The position numbers and the translations under genes were made by a program. Below the pieces are notes generated by a model. It ran no database searches. It saw only the letters and a list, made by a program, of their open reading frames with translations, and was not told the DNA's origin. A stretch of DNA of 64,000 bases from Congeria kusceri. Its lineage: Eukaryota > Mollusca > Bivalvia > Myida > Dreissenidae. The DNA is taken from assembly GCA_027627225.1 (NCBI GenBank), contig CM051032.1, positions 63,118,637-63,182,636 on the forward strand. Reading direction: 5' to 3'. This document shows positions 12,501 through 27,500 of this stretch, piece by piece (the first letter of the stretch is position 1; every line of letters starts with the position of its first letter).

Positions 12501-15500
12501 AAGATAATCACCAAAAACCACCTACTGCCCAGTCATTTCATATATGCAAACTCACATGAAATTTTCAAAAGATAATCACCAAAAACCACCTGCTGCCCAG
12601 TCATTTAATATATGCAAAACCACATGAAATTTCTAAAGATATCTAGCCCAGAGGGACTGCAGGTAGGACCAAACTGGAGCTGGTGCAACACCCTTTTTTG
12701 CTATGGATGACATTTGCAATTAAGTTGGCTCCCTGCAAATTATAAACATGCTAGGCTCAGTAAGGCCCTGACATGTTTTCACATTCAAAATTATTTACTC
12801 GGTACATGTCCATTAACGTATTTTTTTATGGTAATATCCGTTCAGAGGCCTGTATATTCAATTACCTATTGTCTTGTGAAGGTTGCAGTGATGGGTCATA
12901 TAGTGTGAAATGTAAAGAGCTGTGTGGAAATTGTAAAGATGCCAAGTGTGACAGGAATAATGGAACTTGTCTAGGTAAGACATTGGATTTAGTGTCTTAA
13001 ATAGAGATATTTATGTCCCCCGTTGAAGAAGTGGGGGTATATTGCTTTGCACAAGTCGGTCGGTCAGTCGGATGGTCGGTCTGTCCGTAGACCATTTCGT
13101 TTCCGCATGATATCTAGAGAACGCTTTGACCTACAATCATTTAAGTTGAGATGCTGGTTACTTGGGAGGAAAGGAAGACGCGTATTGATTTTGAGGTCAA
13201 CAGGTCAAAGGTCAAGGTCACAGGGGCTTGTAACATGAAATTTGTTTCCGCACGATATGTAGAGAACGCTTTGACCTTTGATCATTTAAGTTGGTATGCT
13301 GGTTACTTGGGAGGAAAAGTAGACACCTGTCAATTTTGAGGTCAACAGGTCAAAGGTCAAGGTCACAGAGGCTTGTATCATGAAAACTGTTTCCTCTGTA
13401 GACCATTTCGTTTCCGCATGATATGTAGAATACACTTTGACCTACGATCATCCAAGTTGGTATGCTGGTTACTCGGGAGGAAAGGAAGACGCCTATCAAT
13501 TTTGAGGTCAACAGGTCAAAGGTCAAGGTCACAGGGGCATGTAACATGAAAACTGTTGTCTCCGTAGACCATTTTGTTTCCACAGGATATCTAGAGATGT
13601 TTTGGCCTATTTGATGTTTAAATCAAACAGAAAACAGGTATCGTTATATAACAGACTGTAAAAATAAATCCATAATTATACTGTATCTTTCTTTCAACTT
13701 TATATTTACTTTCTAAAGCATCATCTTTAATTTCCTCCCCATGTGTTAATGTGCACATACAATATTTAAAAAATATCTTAACAATTGCACATATTGACGA
13801 CTTGGCTGCAAGTCGGGGGCATACATGTTTTGCAAGCATCTCTTGTTAGCCACAAGTAACCATTTGGCTTACATGTTTTGCCAAGTCTGTGCAGACCCTG
13901 TCATTGATCATGCAAGAGCAGAGACAATTGCAGCTTTATATTGTTTCTACCACTTGAAACCTCTTGGAATAACTTCTATTTAGATATTTGTATTGTGATT
14001 ATTGTTCTTCTTCCCATTTAAGTTTGCGTAGATGGGTATTATGACACAAAATGTGACAAGCCGTGTGGAAATTGTTTGGGAGGCACGTGTGAAAGACATG
14101 ATGGCACTTGTTCTGGTACGGCATTTATCTTAGTTCCAAGTAAGATGTGTCTACTGCGATAATTACTGTAATATATATTTTCTTTATGTTATTGTTGTAA
14201 ACATGTTAAATTTTGTTGTGGTTGGATTTTAGCTCACCTGAGCACAAGGTGCTCGTGGTGAGCTTTTGTGATCGCCTTTTGTCCATCGTGCGTCATCCGT
14301 CGTCAACATTTAACTTGTGAACACCCTAGAGGCCACATCTATTGCCCAGTCTTCATGAAACTTTGTCATAACATTCGTCCCAATCATATCTTGGACATTT
14401 TTGCAACTGGGTCATGTGGGGTTAAATGGCCGCAAGGGGGCGGGGCAGTTTTCTTATATGGCTTTCAAGAAAACTTTGAAAATCTTCTAGTCTGAAACCG
14501 CTTTTTTGATTTCAAATTAATTTCACAGAAATGGTCCTTGGGTGATATTCTACCAAATTCCTTCAAAATATTTTGATTTGTTAAACGTGTCTGCTGGGTT
14601 GTGCATCGTTTGTTTTCAACATTTACCTTGTGAACACTCTAAACACAAAATTTATTGCCCAATCTTCATGAAACTTGTGCAGAATATTTGTTCCAATGAT
14701 ATCGTGAACGAGTTTGCAACTTGGTCATGTGGTGTCAAAAACTAGGTCACTTGGTCAATTTGAAGAAAGAGCTTGTGAACACATTTTTTGCCCAATCAAC
14801 ATGAAACTTGCTCAGAACATTTGTTCTTATGATGTCTCGGTCGAGTTCGAAAATGGTTCTGCTGTGTTGAAATCCTTAAGACTTTGTCCAGAGCATAAAT
14901 TTGCCCAGCATGGATGGATGCAAAAGTGATAAACATTGTGAGACGGCAGGTCATGCGCAAGAACCAGTGCCCTAGGTTTAAGGTCAAGGTCACAATTTAA
15001 GGTAAAAGGTCAAATATATGTTCAGAACCTAATATTTCATGCATTGAGGACTTTTCAAATAAGATAGCAGAAATGATTACTAACATGAGAAGGTGGGTTG
15101 GGCATAAAAACTAGGTTCTTAGGGCTAAGGTCAAGGTCACACTTGAAGGTAAACTAGAAGAGGTAAATCCATAGACTTCATCCTGATCATAATTTTGTCC
15201 AGCATGAAAGGATTTTTTTTTAAAATGGCATTAATGATAAGCATCACGAGACGGTATGTCGCAGGCAAGAACCATATACCTAGGAATAAGGTCAAGGTCA
15301 AAATTCATGGTCAGATTTTTGTCCAGAACATAATTTTGTCATCCATAGAGGGATTTTCAAATAAGTTGGCATTAATGATCACCATCATGATGTGGTATGT
15401 CACGCCCAATCACCAGGTCCCTAGATCACATTTAAAGGTCAAAGGTTAAATGTTTGCCAAGAGCTTAATATAGTCATGCATGGAGGGATTTTCAAATCAG

Positions 15501-18500
15501 TTAGCAGAAATGTTTTCACAGGGATAATTACTGTTTACGTTATTAATGCAAAGATGTTCAAAAAATAAAGTTAAATAAAGTTAGTATTGTCAGTGAATAT
15601 ATTAATTATTTTATATCTATTTATTGTTGAGCTTGTTTGTACCAGTACCCGGTGTATGGGTATGTTGTTATTTGCTATTGCTTCACATTTCAGCTTGCAC
15701 AGATGGGTGGTTTGGCACGAAATGTGACCAGCAGTGCGGACATTGTGAAGGTGGAAAGTGTAACCAGGGTGATGGTACCTGTCCAGGTAATACATTTGTT
15801 TTGCCAGAATCGTCTGGGGATTCATCTTAGCAGAATGCGTAGGTTTTAAATGATTTCATTAAAAAATCCAGTAAGGCATTTTTTGAATAATAAATAAATT
15901 AATTATCAATCAATAGACAATAGATGGTCAATGATTACTACACTTTCAGCTGCTTAAGTTAATATTAAGACACACTCAAATTGTGTCTTGTAATATTATT
16001 AAAAGGCTACTATCCAACAATATTTAGTTTATTTGTGTTTGTTTATTTACTGATTTCGAAACTAATTGTCTAGCTCAAAAATATTGATGACGTAATTGTT
16101 CAAGATGTCCACAGCGTTCATTTAAAAACATAATATTTTACGAATGAAGAATATACATGAAAATTTCAATCGTTATTTCTGTGTAAAGATTCAATTAATT
16201 GGATATTATTGAAAACACTGTTTGGTTAGTTGTTATGCTAAACAATATTTGCTAAAAGATTAAGTGCCGTGAGATTACAGATGAGCAGGATAGAGCTTTG
16301 AACAAGTGGACAGTGTTTTCTTTGATTTTTAAAGAAAGCATTCGAGAAAAATTCATACTGTAACTATGGATATTTTTGTTTGGTGCACTGATTTTAAATG
16401 ATTCCCTAAAAAGACTACTTTGATGCAGTCCCTGTCTGTATTTCTTTTTATGCCCCCACTTTCAGAGGGTGGCATATAGATTTGCCCATGTCCATCCGTC
16501 CAGTCCGTCCATCCCATCTGTTCGTTCATCTGTCGGATTTTTGGGTCTCGAGTAACTCAAAAAGTATATCTGCTAGAGTGATGAAACTATATGCAGCATG
16601 TGAACTTGTTCACCTGGGAATAGTAATTGCATAGTGTTTTTTGACCACCAGCGGAATGTGGGGGCACCTGCGACCTTTGAACACATGTCTAGTTTTCTAA
16701 TACAATATGCTCCCTTTTGCATCGTTATTGTTTTAGGTATAATTGTTACTATTTATCTAACTATAATAAGCACATTTAACAATGATAGTTAAAAGGAAAC
16801 CGTTGCTATGTTTGTATAGTCTTTTGTAACCTATACTTAAATAGGAATACTTTGGAAATGGCACAATACTGACTTAATGAATGGCATGATACTGACTTAA
16901 TGAATGGCATGATACTGACTTAATGAATGGCATGATACTGACTTAATGAATGGCATGATACTGACTTAATGGATGGCATGATACTGACTTAATGAATGGC
17001 ATAATACTGACTTAATGAATGGCATAATACTGACTTAATGAATGGCATAATACTGACTTAATGAATGGCGTGATACTGACTTAATGAATGGCATAATACT
17101 GACTTAATGAAGGGCATGATACTGACTTAATGAATGGCACAATACTGACTTAATGAATGGCATGATACTGACAATGAATGGCATAATACTGACTTAATGA
17201 ATGGCGTGATACTGACTTAATGAATGGCACGATACTGACTTAATGAATGGCACGATACTGACTTAATGAATGGCACAATACTGACTTAATGAATGGCACA
17301 ATACTGACTTAATGAATGGCATGATACTGACTTAATGAATGGCACAATACTGACTTAATGAATGGCATGATACTGACTTAATGAATGGCACAATACTGAC
17401 TTAATGAATGGCATGATACTACTTAATGAATGGCATAATACTGACTTAATGAATGGCATGATACTGACAATGAATGGCATAATACTGACTTAATGAATGG
17501 CATAATACTGACTTAATGAATGGCATGATACTGACTTAATGAATGGCACAATACTGACTTAATGAATGGCATGATACTGACTTAATGATTGGCATAATAC
17601 TGACTTAATGAATGGCATGATACTGACAGCAGTATGGTACTTTTTGAATGCCAACAAAATGACTCAAAGGCACATGATTGCAAAAGTTCTCAATTTCAAA
17701 CCTTGTCTTAACCTTGTCTTAACCAAAAATATTAACCAGTGCAATTTAAAGCTGATATTTAACAACCAATTTCATTGGCCAATCTTTTAAGTGAAGAGCA
17801 TGTTTGAAATTGAGAACTTGTGCAGTTGTGGAGCCAAATCAACAAACACTATATTGAAACTTTCTTTCTAAAAACAAACATTCCATCTCATATATTTCTT
17901 TCAGGGCTTTGTGCTGATGGGTGGTATGGTACAATATGTGCAATTCCATGCTCCCAGTTTTGTGTGGGTGGATGTAGGCAAGCTGACGGGACTTGCAACC
18001 AATGCCCTCCACGACGTTCTGGTCCACAGTGTGAGCTCTGTACACAGTGTAAGGACAATGAATGTAACTTTGATGGCACATGTAAAATAGCGTGTGCTGA
18101 CCCCACAGTACACGGCGATGACTGCAATATAGCATGCAGTGGCACAATTACAGGATGCATCGAGTGTCAGTCTGTTACTGGTTTTACATCATGCACAAAG
18201 TGTCTTGTGGGAAAATATTTAGACAAGTGTTTGGATTGTCCGTCAAACTGTGTTGAATGTGTGAGCGAAAATAACTGTACAGCTTGTAAACCTGGCTTTT
18301 CAGGACTAGACTGTTCTAATCTTTGTTCCAAACCAAACTGTGTGGAATGTCATCCCAATGGAAAATGTAAATCATGTTATCGCGGTTTCTTCGTGTCTGG
18401 GGGAAGCTGTGCTAGTTGTAGCGCATTTAGTAACTTCTGTCTGGCTTGCACAGGCCCATTTGATTGTGAGGAATGCATGCCTGGATACTACCTAGCAAAT

Positions 18501-21500
18501 GGTGGATGTAAGAAATGCCCTGGAAACTGTCTAGAATGCAGTTCAGAACAACTCTGCACAACATGTGAAGCAGGCTGGCAGGGTGTGACATGTAAGTGCG
18601 GGCAGAATTGTAAACAGGACGGCACAATGCCAGTATCTGACTGGTGTTCACAAGGAAACGGCACATGTCTGAAAGGTTGTGCTCCTGGAAAGTACACCAG
18701 CGACTGCCAGAAAGATTGTCCACCATTGGACAGTACTTGTCTTGTTTGTGATCAGAATGACGGCAACTGCTTTGAGTGCATTCCAGGAAGATACGGCAAG
18801 TATGGGTTACAGTTCAACAGCTCCTGTAGCGAGACATGTGGTCATTGTGCTGACAGTAAGTGTAGGGTAGACGATGGAGCATGTGACGGACCATGCCTGT
18901 CTGGTTACCATGGTGCCGGGTGTACTCAAACGTGTAGTGCAACATGCAGAAATGGATCTTGTGAAATAAATTCAGGAAAGTGTCAAATGGGATGTCAAAT
19001 GGGATTTTATGGTGACCAGTGTGACAAGGAATGTAATGCAAATTGTAAGTTAGAACAAACCAGTTGTACACAAGATTATGGATTTTGTGACAGCTGTAAT
19101 GTGGGTTTCTATGGCAACCAATGCGACAAGAAATGTAACATTAATTGTAAGTTAGGGAATACAAGTTGTAGACAATACGATGGATATTGTGAAAGTTGTA
19201 ATACAGGATTCTTTGGCCACAACTGTTCCAGTGAATGTAAAAACTGTATGGGTTCATGCCAGAAGGCAGACGGAAGGTGTGATGAGTGTGCTATCGGTTA
19301 CCATGGTAACAATTGCACATATAAATGCCCCGACAACTGTTTGAACAAATGCTATAGAGAGACAGGGCACTGCCTCGTATGTCTGAAAATGTTCTATGGC
19401 AGTTCATGCGAGAATCATTGTCCAGACAACTGTGGGGAGATGGGAGTGCAGCAGAACTTGTGTAACAAGAATACAGGGTATTGTCAGCAGTGTAAGCCAG
19501 GTTACTATGGCAACACATGCGAGTACAAATGCTCCGATCAGTGTGGCCTACATTTTACTGGACAGGTTACTTGTGAACAATCTGATGGACAATGCTTTAA
19601 CTGCCCGGTTGGAAGTTATGGAATGTTCTGTGGATTGCCTTGCATAGGTAAGACAGTAAATGTTTTTGTGCTTTTACATTATGTTTAGCAAATATTTTGA
19701 ATGCCTTTTTAGGTTGACTAACAGTATTGTCATGTTTTCCTTCATTATTCGATGTTCTCCAGAATTATACTGTAAAGATAAGACTTGAAACATCTTTACA
19801 TATGCGTTCATTTTCTACATTAATAATTAAGCTTATTGATATTTCTGAATGTGAAATAAATGTATTAAAATTTGTCTTTAGGGTCAAGGTTACAATTTGA
19901 CCCTTATTGGGTCATTTTTGTACATTCTGTTATGTTGTTAGTGATAATATTGCTGATTGTAAAAATGTTTTTTTTTGGTTATTTCCCAGATTCAAAACGT
20001 AAAAGATTGATGACTTGCACTGAAAACAATATCCTGAATGAAATAAAGAATACAAGCAGTTTCACTGTATATATTGTATTTACTTTAAAGGAAAGTGTGT
20101 CAATCCCTCCAACCCACATAAAGTTGGAGAGTGCCACCAGGAGTCCTCAGAATGCATACACGGCTGCCAGCATGGTTACCATAGCAACATGTGCAACATG
20201 TCATGTAACAAGGGCTGCAGGGACCAGCAGTGTGACATCGACACTGCCCTGTGTCTGAACGGCTGTGAAGAGGGTTTCAAGGGAGAATACTGCGCTGAAG
20301 GTATTGTTATTTCAGTGATTTTTTCACAGCTATGTGATGCATCTGGCTCTCATCAAAAATTTGAGTTTCACGTCGTAAAATCTTGAAGTTAGGAAAAAAT
20401 AATTGAAGCAAAAAATTTAATTCATGAATTACTTAAACTAGTGTTATATTTTTTTTAAAGACGTTCGCAACAATTTCCTTCAAATTTTTTCCGACAGATT
20501 TTCTTAAAACTTGGCACAAACATGCATCAATGTATCCTAGAACTACAACAGTCTTAAAAAATAGGGATCACCGGCCTTTTTCCGGAAATATTGGGTTTTG
20601 AATACGGTACCTGCCGAATTCCCTTTTTCAGTTTGGATTTTTTTCAATGTTTTAAGCATATAGGATAGTTATTTTTCAAACAAGGTTATGGTTTTTTCAA
20701 TTGATATGTTTGTACATGCTTTGTTTGGCAATATACATGTGTATGTTGATAATAAAAACGTTTTACCTACATTTACTGCTTAAATAATGAATTTGACTGG
20801 ACATTTAATTGTCGAATGGGAACTAATAATGCTTTCTGAAACTTCATTTTTATCAAATGCATATTTTGTTCCAAACGACAGGTTTTCTTAAAATTTCGCA
20901 CAGACATGCACCAATGTTTACTTACACCAAAACATTAATAAAAAGAATGGCTCACCGAAATTGCTTGGAAAATATTCGATTTCATATAGGGTACCTGTGT
21001 AGCCTTTTTCCTGTTTCGTTTTAACATATATAAACAACGTATCAATAGAATGAAGATATTTAATCGATCATTTCTGAACTAAATTTGTTTGGAAATACAT
21101 TGTATAGTATGTTTCTGATTATTATATATGCTTTATGAGCTTTTACTATTAAAAATATTTTTTTTGAATGGCCATTTGAGATTAAATTAGTATATTGTAA
21201 CCTATATACAATAAAGAAAAAATGAAGCAAAAGGAGAAATTAACCCGATTTTTTTTGTCTTTAACTTGGTATTTTAGTGGTGTTTATTCATAACCATATA
21301 AGTCATTGCATGATTTACCACTCAGATTCATATTTCCTATGTATTTTGTGTTATTTCACTTCAGATTTGGGATTTTTGTTTCATTTTAATTGGGAAAACT
21401 CAACCATTTTGGGCATTGGGAATGGGTCCTTTAACCTTATTCTGTTAAATAAGGAAAAAATCCATGTATTTGTTTTTGCCAGCATAATTCAATGACTAAA

Positions 21501-24500
21501 AGCGTACACCAGGCATGTGACAGTATAAATTAATTACAGATAATTCATTTGACATGTTCAGACTATAGTGGTTTTATGTTGAAACAGAAAATACCATAAA
21601 TAGGAAAATTAGCCTGTGAGGGCTGCACAGGCTGATCCAGGATGACACTTTACGCACATGCATTAAGCCCCATTTTCCCACAACATGCCTCATTTGTTGG
21701 CTTTAATTGGCACTGTAAAATGTTGTATATTTATTTGGTTTAAAGTTTTGCATGATTAACATAGTATTTTTATTTGTCAAACCCACTTACATAAACAGAG
21801 ATCCTAAATGAATAATTATAATTTTCTCTGAGAGTGTAAAAAAATCTGAGCCATTACCTTCAGCAAGAGGTTCCTGTTTAAGGGCAAAGCAGTAATCTTA
21901 CCTTTATAACACAAATCAAGTCATTGTTCATGTTTTAAACTATGATGTTTACAACATTTTATGTAATTTACACCATCCTTTCTAGCAGTACTGGCCATAA
22001 CAAGTTAATAGCCACATAACTATTGAACTTAATGGAATACAAAATTCACATGCATATACATGTGTACTTACATGATAAAGATTGGAGAAGTATTAAAAGT
22101 GTAAGGTACATAACTCCTGCAGTACTAACATGACATATTTTGGATGCATCAGAATTACTGGACATTATTTTATGGGTCTATATTTAGATGGGAACAATCC
22201 CTTGTTTTCTGCAGTTAACAAGATGCTTTATGATAAGTCAGGTGCTTAGATGAGGGTCAATGAAGGCATTCAACATTGTATTTCCTTTCATTTTAATTAC
22301 TGAATATTTGTATAACTACTGGTACACTACCGACTTAGTAATCTTTATATTTTGATCGTCTGTTTTGACCTAATTTCTTATCATTTGAAGTTGATTTTGT
22401 TTGTTTTGTTTATCAAGAACTTTTCTCTACTCAAGATTATTACTGAATGTTGAAATAAATGTGTAATTACTATTAATTAACTTGTTCAGTGTATTTAACA
22501 TAAACATTAGAAAAAAGGAAAAAACTACCTGCATCATTACAAAACGCCCATTTGTTTATTTATAGTTGCTATATTCAGTAAACATTTGGAAAACCTGCCT
22601 AATGCCTATACAAGTAAGGTGCATAACATATATATAGAATACTAGATTAGTGCTGAATAAAGACAAGTTTATTTAGCGAGGCTTAGAAAACCTGAACAAT
22701 GAGCTTTGGCAAGTGCGTGGTTCACATTTTCGTGCCGAGCAAATAAACTTATCTTTATTCAACACTTTCCAAGTATTATATTTATCCCATCATTTTCTGT
22801 CTTTATTTTTTTATAATAAACGACAGAAAACTCACTAAATATTACTTAGACAATAATATACGGCAGAGCTGGGCCGGGCATCTATAATCGGCCCGCTGCC
22901 GATATAACGGCCCGAGGGCCTTTGGCCCGAGGGCCGTTATACGGCTAGGGCCGATTATAGACGTCCCGCCCAGCTCTGCCGTATATTATCGTTTATAATA
23001 CATATTATCCTGTCACAAGAAAAGAATCATGTTACTTTCTTTATTACACAAAATGTTAACAAAAACACCAAACAAACTTTCCGTACTTTTATTTAACATT
23101 CAACTAATTACGCAATACGTGACGCAATTCTAACGAATGACGTAATTTATAAACAGAAAACAGTGACGAAACAAACCAGTTTTCGCTGGACTCTCAGTTT
23201 TGTTGTGACAACGATTATGTAGTGTTTGCTTTTATTTTTAGTAAAATGCATTACTATTAGTTTAATAAATCGTGCATGGACGAATTCTGAATGATGAATG
23301 TGTCAGTTGGATAAATAATATATTTTGAGACTTTGAATCGAATAAAATCAAACGTTCTGACCAGTCATTGCGATTTCGTAAATCGTGTTTCTGGTCAGAA
23401 TGGTTCACATGAAATTAATATCATGATTGTTAAAAATTAAGGCTTATGGATCCAAGACAATGGAATTGAAGTGCTTACAGTATTGTTGGAATTTTATTGT
23501 TGGAAGCAATGGATTGAAATTGAGGTACAGTAAAAGTTTCCGATCTGTTCAATTTTGTTCAGTGATTCTTTTTCTCAAACTAAACGATGCATAGGCTATA
23601 GATCGTAGATATATTTAATCAATTTAACTACAAACTTTCGTTAATATTCAGTATTGCATTTGCGGATATAACCGTTAAGTTTTGACTAAATACGCCATTT
23701 GTTGTCGTTGACGTCGCGCGATCGGATTCTCTTCGATTATCAAAAAATCGGCCGCGGCCAATTATATTATATCGGCTCAGCGGAGCCGCGTAACGGCCCG
23801 TAATCGACGTCAAAATGTTACTATTTTTAGTAACACTATGTATTATACGAAAATAAAATGACGTCACAAAATCAACAAGATGACATCATTATACTGCGCG
23901 TGTTTGCTCTATCCCACAGTTTTGAAATAATGCAAAGTTTATCCCATGAGGTGTTATTTCGTCATTGCCAGCGTGATGATGGGATGAATATAAATAATAT
24001 TACAGTTCAAAAGCCAAATATGGATAACAGATATTTGAACGCTTTCTTATGTTTATTTTAACACACTCTGAGTTACAGTGCTTACTTTGGTGGCGAGTAT
24101 TGGTCACCAGTCAGTGTAACTTTGCGTAGATTTGCTGGGTAATAATGCGAAGTAAAAATTCTCACTTTAAGTGTCGTTAAGTGAAATATTTGTTTCTTGA
24201 CAGCTTTATCAATCAAATGCTGCCTGCTTTTGTATTAAATGCCCACGTTAAAACATTATTACAGCTGGTTTATTTATGAGTTAATTGGTCTGAATAATAA
24301 TTAACAATTGTTGATAACCTTCTGTATTTTATTAAAATTCTTTCAGTCTTTCTGTACATTATTAAAATTCTTTCAGTCACTGTATTTTCTATCCAACTAA
24401 ACATTTGTGCTATCTGAGTTTGGGCTTAAGTGTCACTGATTTGTCCAGTTTAACCAGCTTGTTGCATGAATTAACACAACCTGTAAAACTTAACACACCC

Positions 24501-27500
24501 CCCCCCCCCTCCCCTATAAAAAATACTTCCTTATTGCAGCAAAGCCCTGTTTGTTTCTTTACATTTATGGGAAACACGGTATCAGTTTAACTACCCATAA
24601 CATACCCACAGTTTTATGATTGTAAATCAGATGCATTATTCAATGTACCTGGTTGGATTAAAATAGAAATATTATGATACTGTTCGGATTTGACATTGAA
24701 GATAGCCATGCCATAAATGCAGTTGATGTAGTGATGTAGCGAGTGATGTTTTACAGTATATGCAGTAAAATAAATATGGAGAAAATAAATTGCAATACTT
24801 TAAAATTAAGACGGTATTTTGAGAATATATGAAATAGTATATTTTTGTATCATTGGAACAGCTGCGAAAAAATTAAAAGTTGTATTTCAAGAGTCTCAGT
24901 CCTCGAAAGGAGTTTGACTTCATAGAAGATAGATAGTATTTACATTTAACAAAGGAATATGTCTAAGAGAGGAATACTTTACAATACTGGGATTTGGATA
25001 TAACTGCACGTATGTTGATAAATTCCTATAAATGTCATGATTTTGTAATGTATTTAAAATGGTGGTGTGTTAACTGTGGTTTGTCAATATTGCCTGGGGT
25101 GTGTAACTTGGACATTTCTTATGTTTAAAATGTACAGTAACAATTACAATTGTTTGTCCATTCTTTTGTTGTATTGTACCCTCGATGTGCAGGTATAAGG
25201 CATGGTTTGTTTTTCCACATAGGCCGTCTTTGTTGGACTGTAGATGACATTTCTTCTGAACTACTATAATTTCCACCAGGTGACATACAAGTCAGCAATG
25301 GGAGCTTGTGTACAATCATTCCTGTAGCATAGTGAACCAATGGTTACTGAGCTGGAAAATTCCTCCGATTTATAAATGCAGAGATGTTACACTATCACAA
25401 AAAAACATTGCTTAATAAATTAATTATTTTGTCATTTATAATTGTGAATGCCATCTGCACTTTACATGTGCGTTATTGCGTCACAGTTTTAGGTTCTTTT
25501 ATTTATTTTTTAATAGCACAGAATCCTAATATTGTGATTGCATTCGATTATTTTCACAGTTTTGGAAATGGCTCCGATTCCCAGCAGATAAGATCGTTTT
25601 TAGATCGTGAAATCATGCTAATACGGAAAAAAATATTATACAAATTTTAATCATTTTGTGTGTGAGTAATACTAAAATATTGTGTTGTTGTTGTTTGTTC
25701 TTTTAAATAAATTGGAAATAAAAATATTTGCCAATTTTCAATATTTTACAAATTTGTCCAAATTTACAATATTTCTGGACTGAAAAGTTCCCTCCAGTCT
25801 ATAATATTTCTGGACTGAAAAGTTTTCTCGAATCTATACAGGACCTATTTCCAAAATTAAAAAAAACAGTGTTAAAATTTAATGATTTTGTCAGTGATTT
25901 ATCAATTATAGACATCTGTGTTTAAAATTCATTTTCAGAAATGCCCGGCCCCAACAATGGTGTGATTATTGGCGTTGTCGTTGGTCTCGTAGTACTGATA
26001 GCTGTTGCTGTTGTGATCTTACTAATTTGTCGAAGGTAAGACCCTAGTGATCTGAAAAAAGGAAGGTTTAAAAGTTAATGTATTCAATTATTATAAGACA
26101 GCGATGAAAATAGTCTTTGAAAATATTATCCAACACAACGAAAATTATCATTACAAAGTCACCATGTACACGTAATTTACTGATGTGTATTGTAGAAAGG
26201 CCCCACAAAATGATTACTTTCAGTTTAGCAACAAAAGTGACGCTTTTTCTTTTAAAGGCTAGAGTTATACCGTTCTAACGGTGACGTTTCATTTATTTCA
26301 TTTTGCTTAAACGTTTACAAAGAATTGAAAATGTGTTACCCTTAATATGACCTGTCTGACATTGCCTGCGGCTATAATGACATGACCTGTCAAACATTGC
26401 CTGCAGCTATGGTGATATGACCTGTCTGAAATTGCCTGTCGCTATGGTGATATGACCTGTCTGACATTGCCTGCTGCTATGGTGATATGACCTGTCTGAC
26501 ATTGCCTGCTACTATGGTGATATGACCTGTCTGAAATTGCCTGCTGCTATGGTGATATGACCTGTCTGACATTGCCTGCTGCTATGGTGATATGACCTGT
26601 CTGACATTGCCTGCTGCTATGGTGTATGGTCTGATTGGCATTACATGTTGCTATGGTGATATGACTGTCGCACATAACCTGTTGCTTTGGTGATATAACC
26701 TGTCTGACATTTCCTGTTAGTATGGTGATATGACCTATCGGACATCCCCTGTTGCTATGGTGTATGACCTAATTGATATCATCTGTTGCTATGATGATAC
26801 ATGTGTAACCTGTCTGTCATCACATGTTGCTATGGTGATGTGATCTAATTGACATTGCCAGTATAGGTGTGGTGATATGACTTGTTCAGTGTTGTTGGGT
26901 GTGTTGTTACAGACGCCGAGCGAAGCCCAAGAAGCAGCAAGACGAGACTCTGTTGGAAAGAATCAGGAAGCAGGATGTCACGGACAGAACCACGCTGATT
27001 AATGGTAGGATCTTTGTTGATCGTGCTTAACGAGTCACTGACCTTATGTATTCGTTACCTACTAAGTTCATTCTTTGCAAAATGTCTGTTGAGTTTCTGG
27101 ACTAATGTACCTAATTGTGTATATTCTTGGCAAAATGTTCATCGAGTTTCTGACCTTTATTAAAATTAAAACACTTGTGTAAATATTTTGCAGAATGTTT
27201 AATGAGTGTCTGACCTTTATAAAATGTGCTGACTGGTGCATATTCTTTTCAACATTTTATTTGTGAATTTTAAGTGCTTAACAAACATTAATTTGTAAAT
27301 GTGTATGTTGTAAATCATTCCATCAGTCTCATTAAAATTAAATGCTAACACTGTTAGGATCTAAAGGCATCGTATAACAGGTCACGTTCAAATGACCTTC
27401 CAAACAACTGCTGCGCCCAATGAAATTGCCTTTTGCACAGCAATTTTCGGCCGTTTTTGAAAAGTGATGCATTTCCAACTGATCCTCGGGAGTAAATCAT

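Noticed and set aside
17820..17904. Met-initiated start of the 622-codon open frame before exon G
   Set aside because: The phase-matched TTTCTTTCAG acceptor at 17,904 and the EGF repeat starting just after it show that the first part of this frame is intron.
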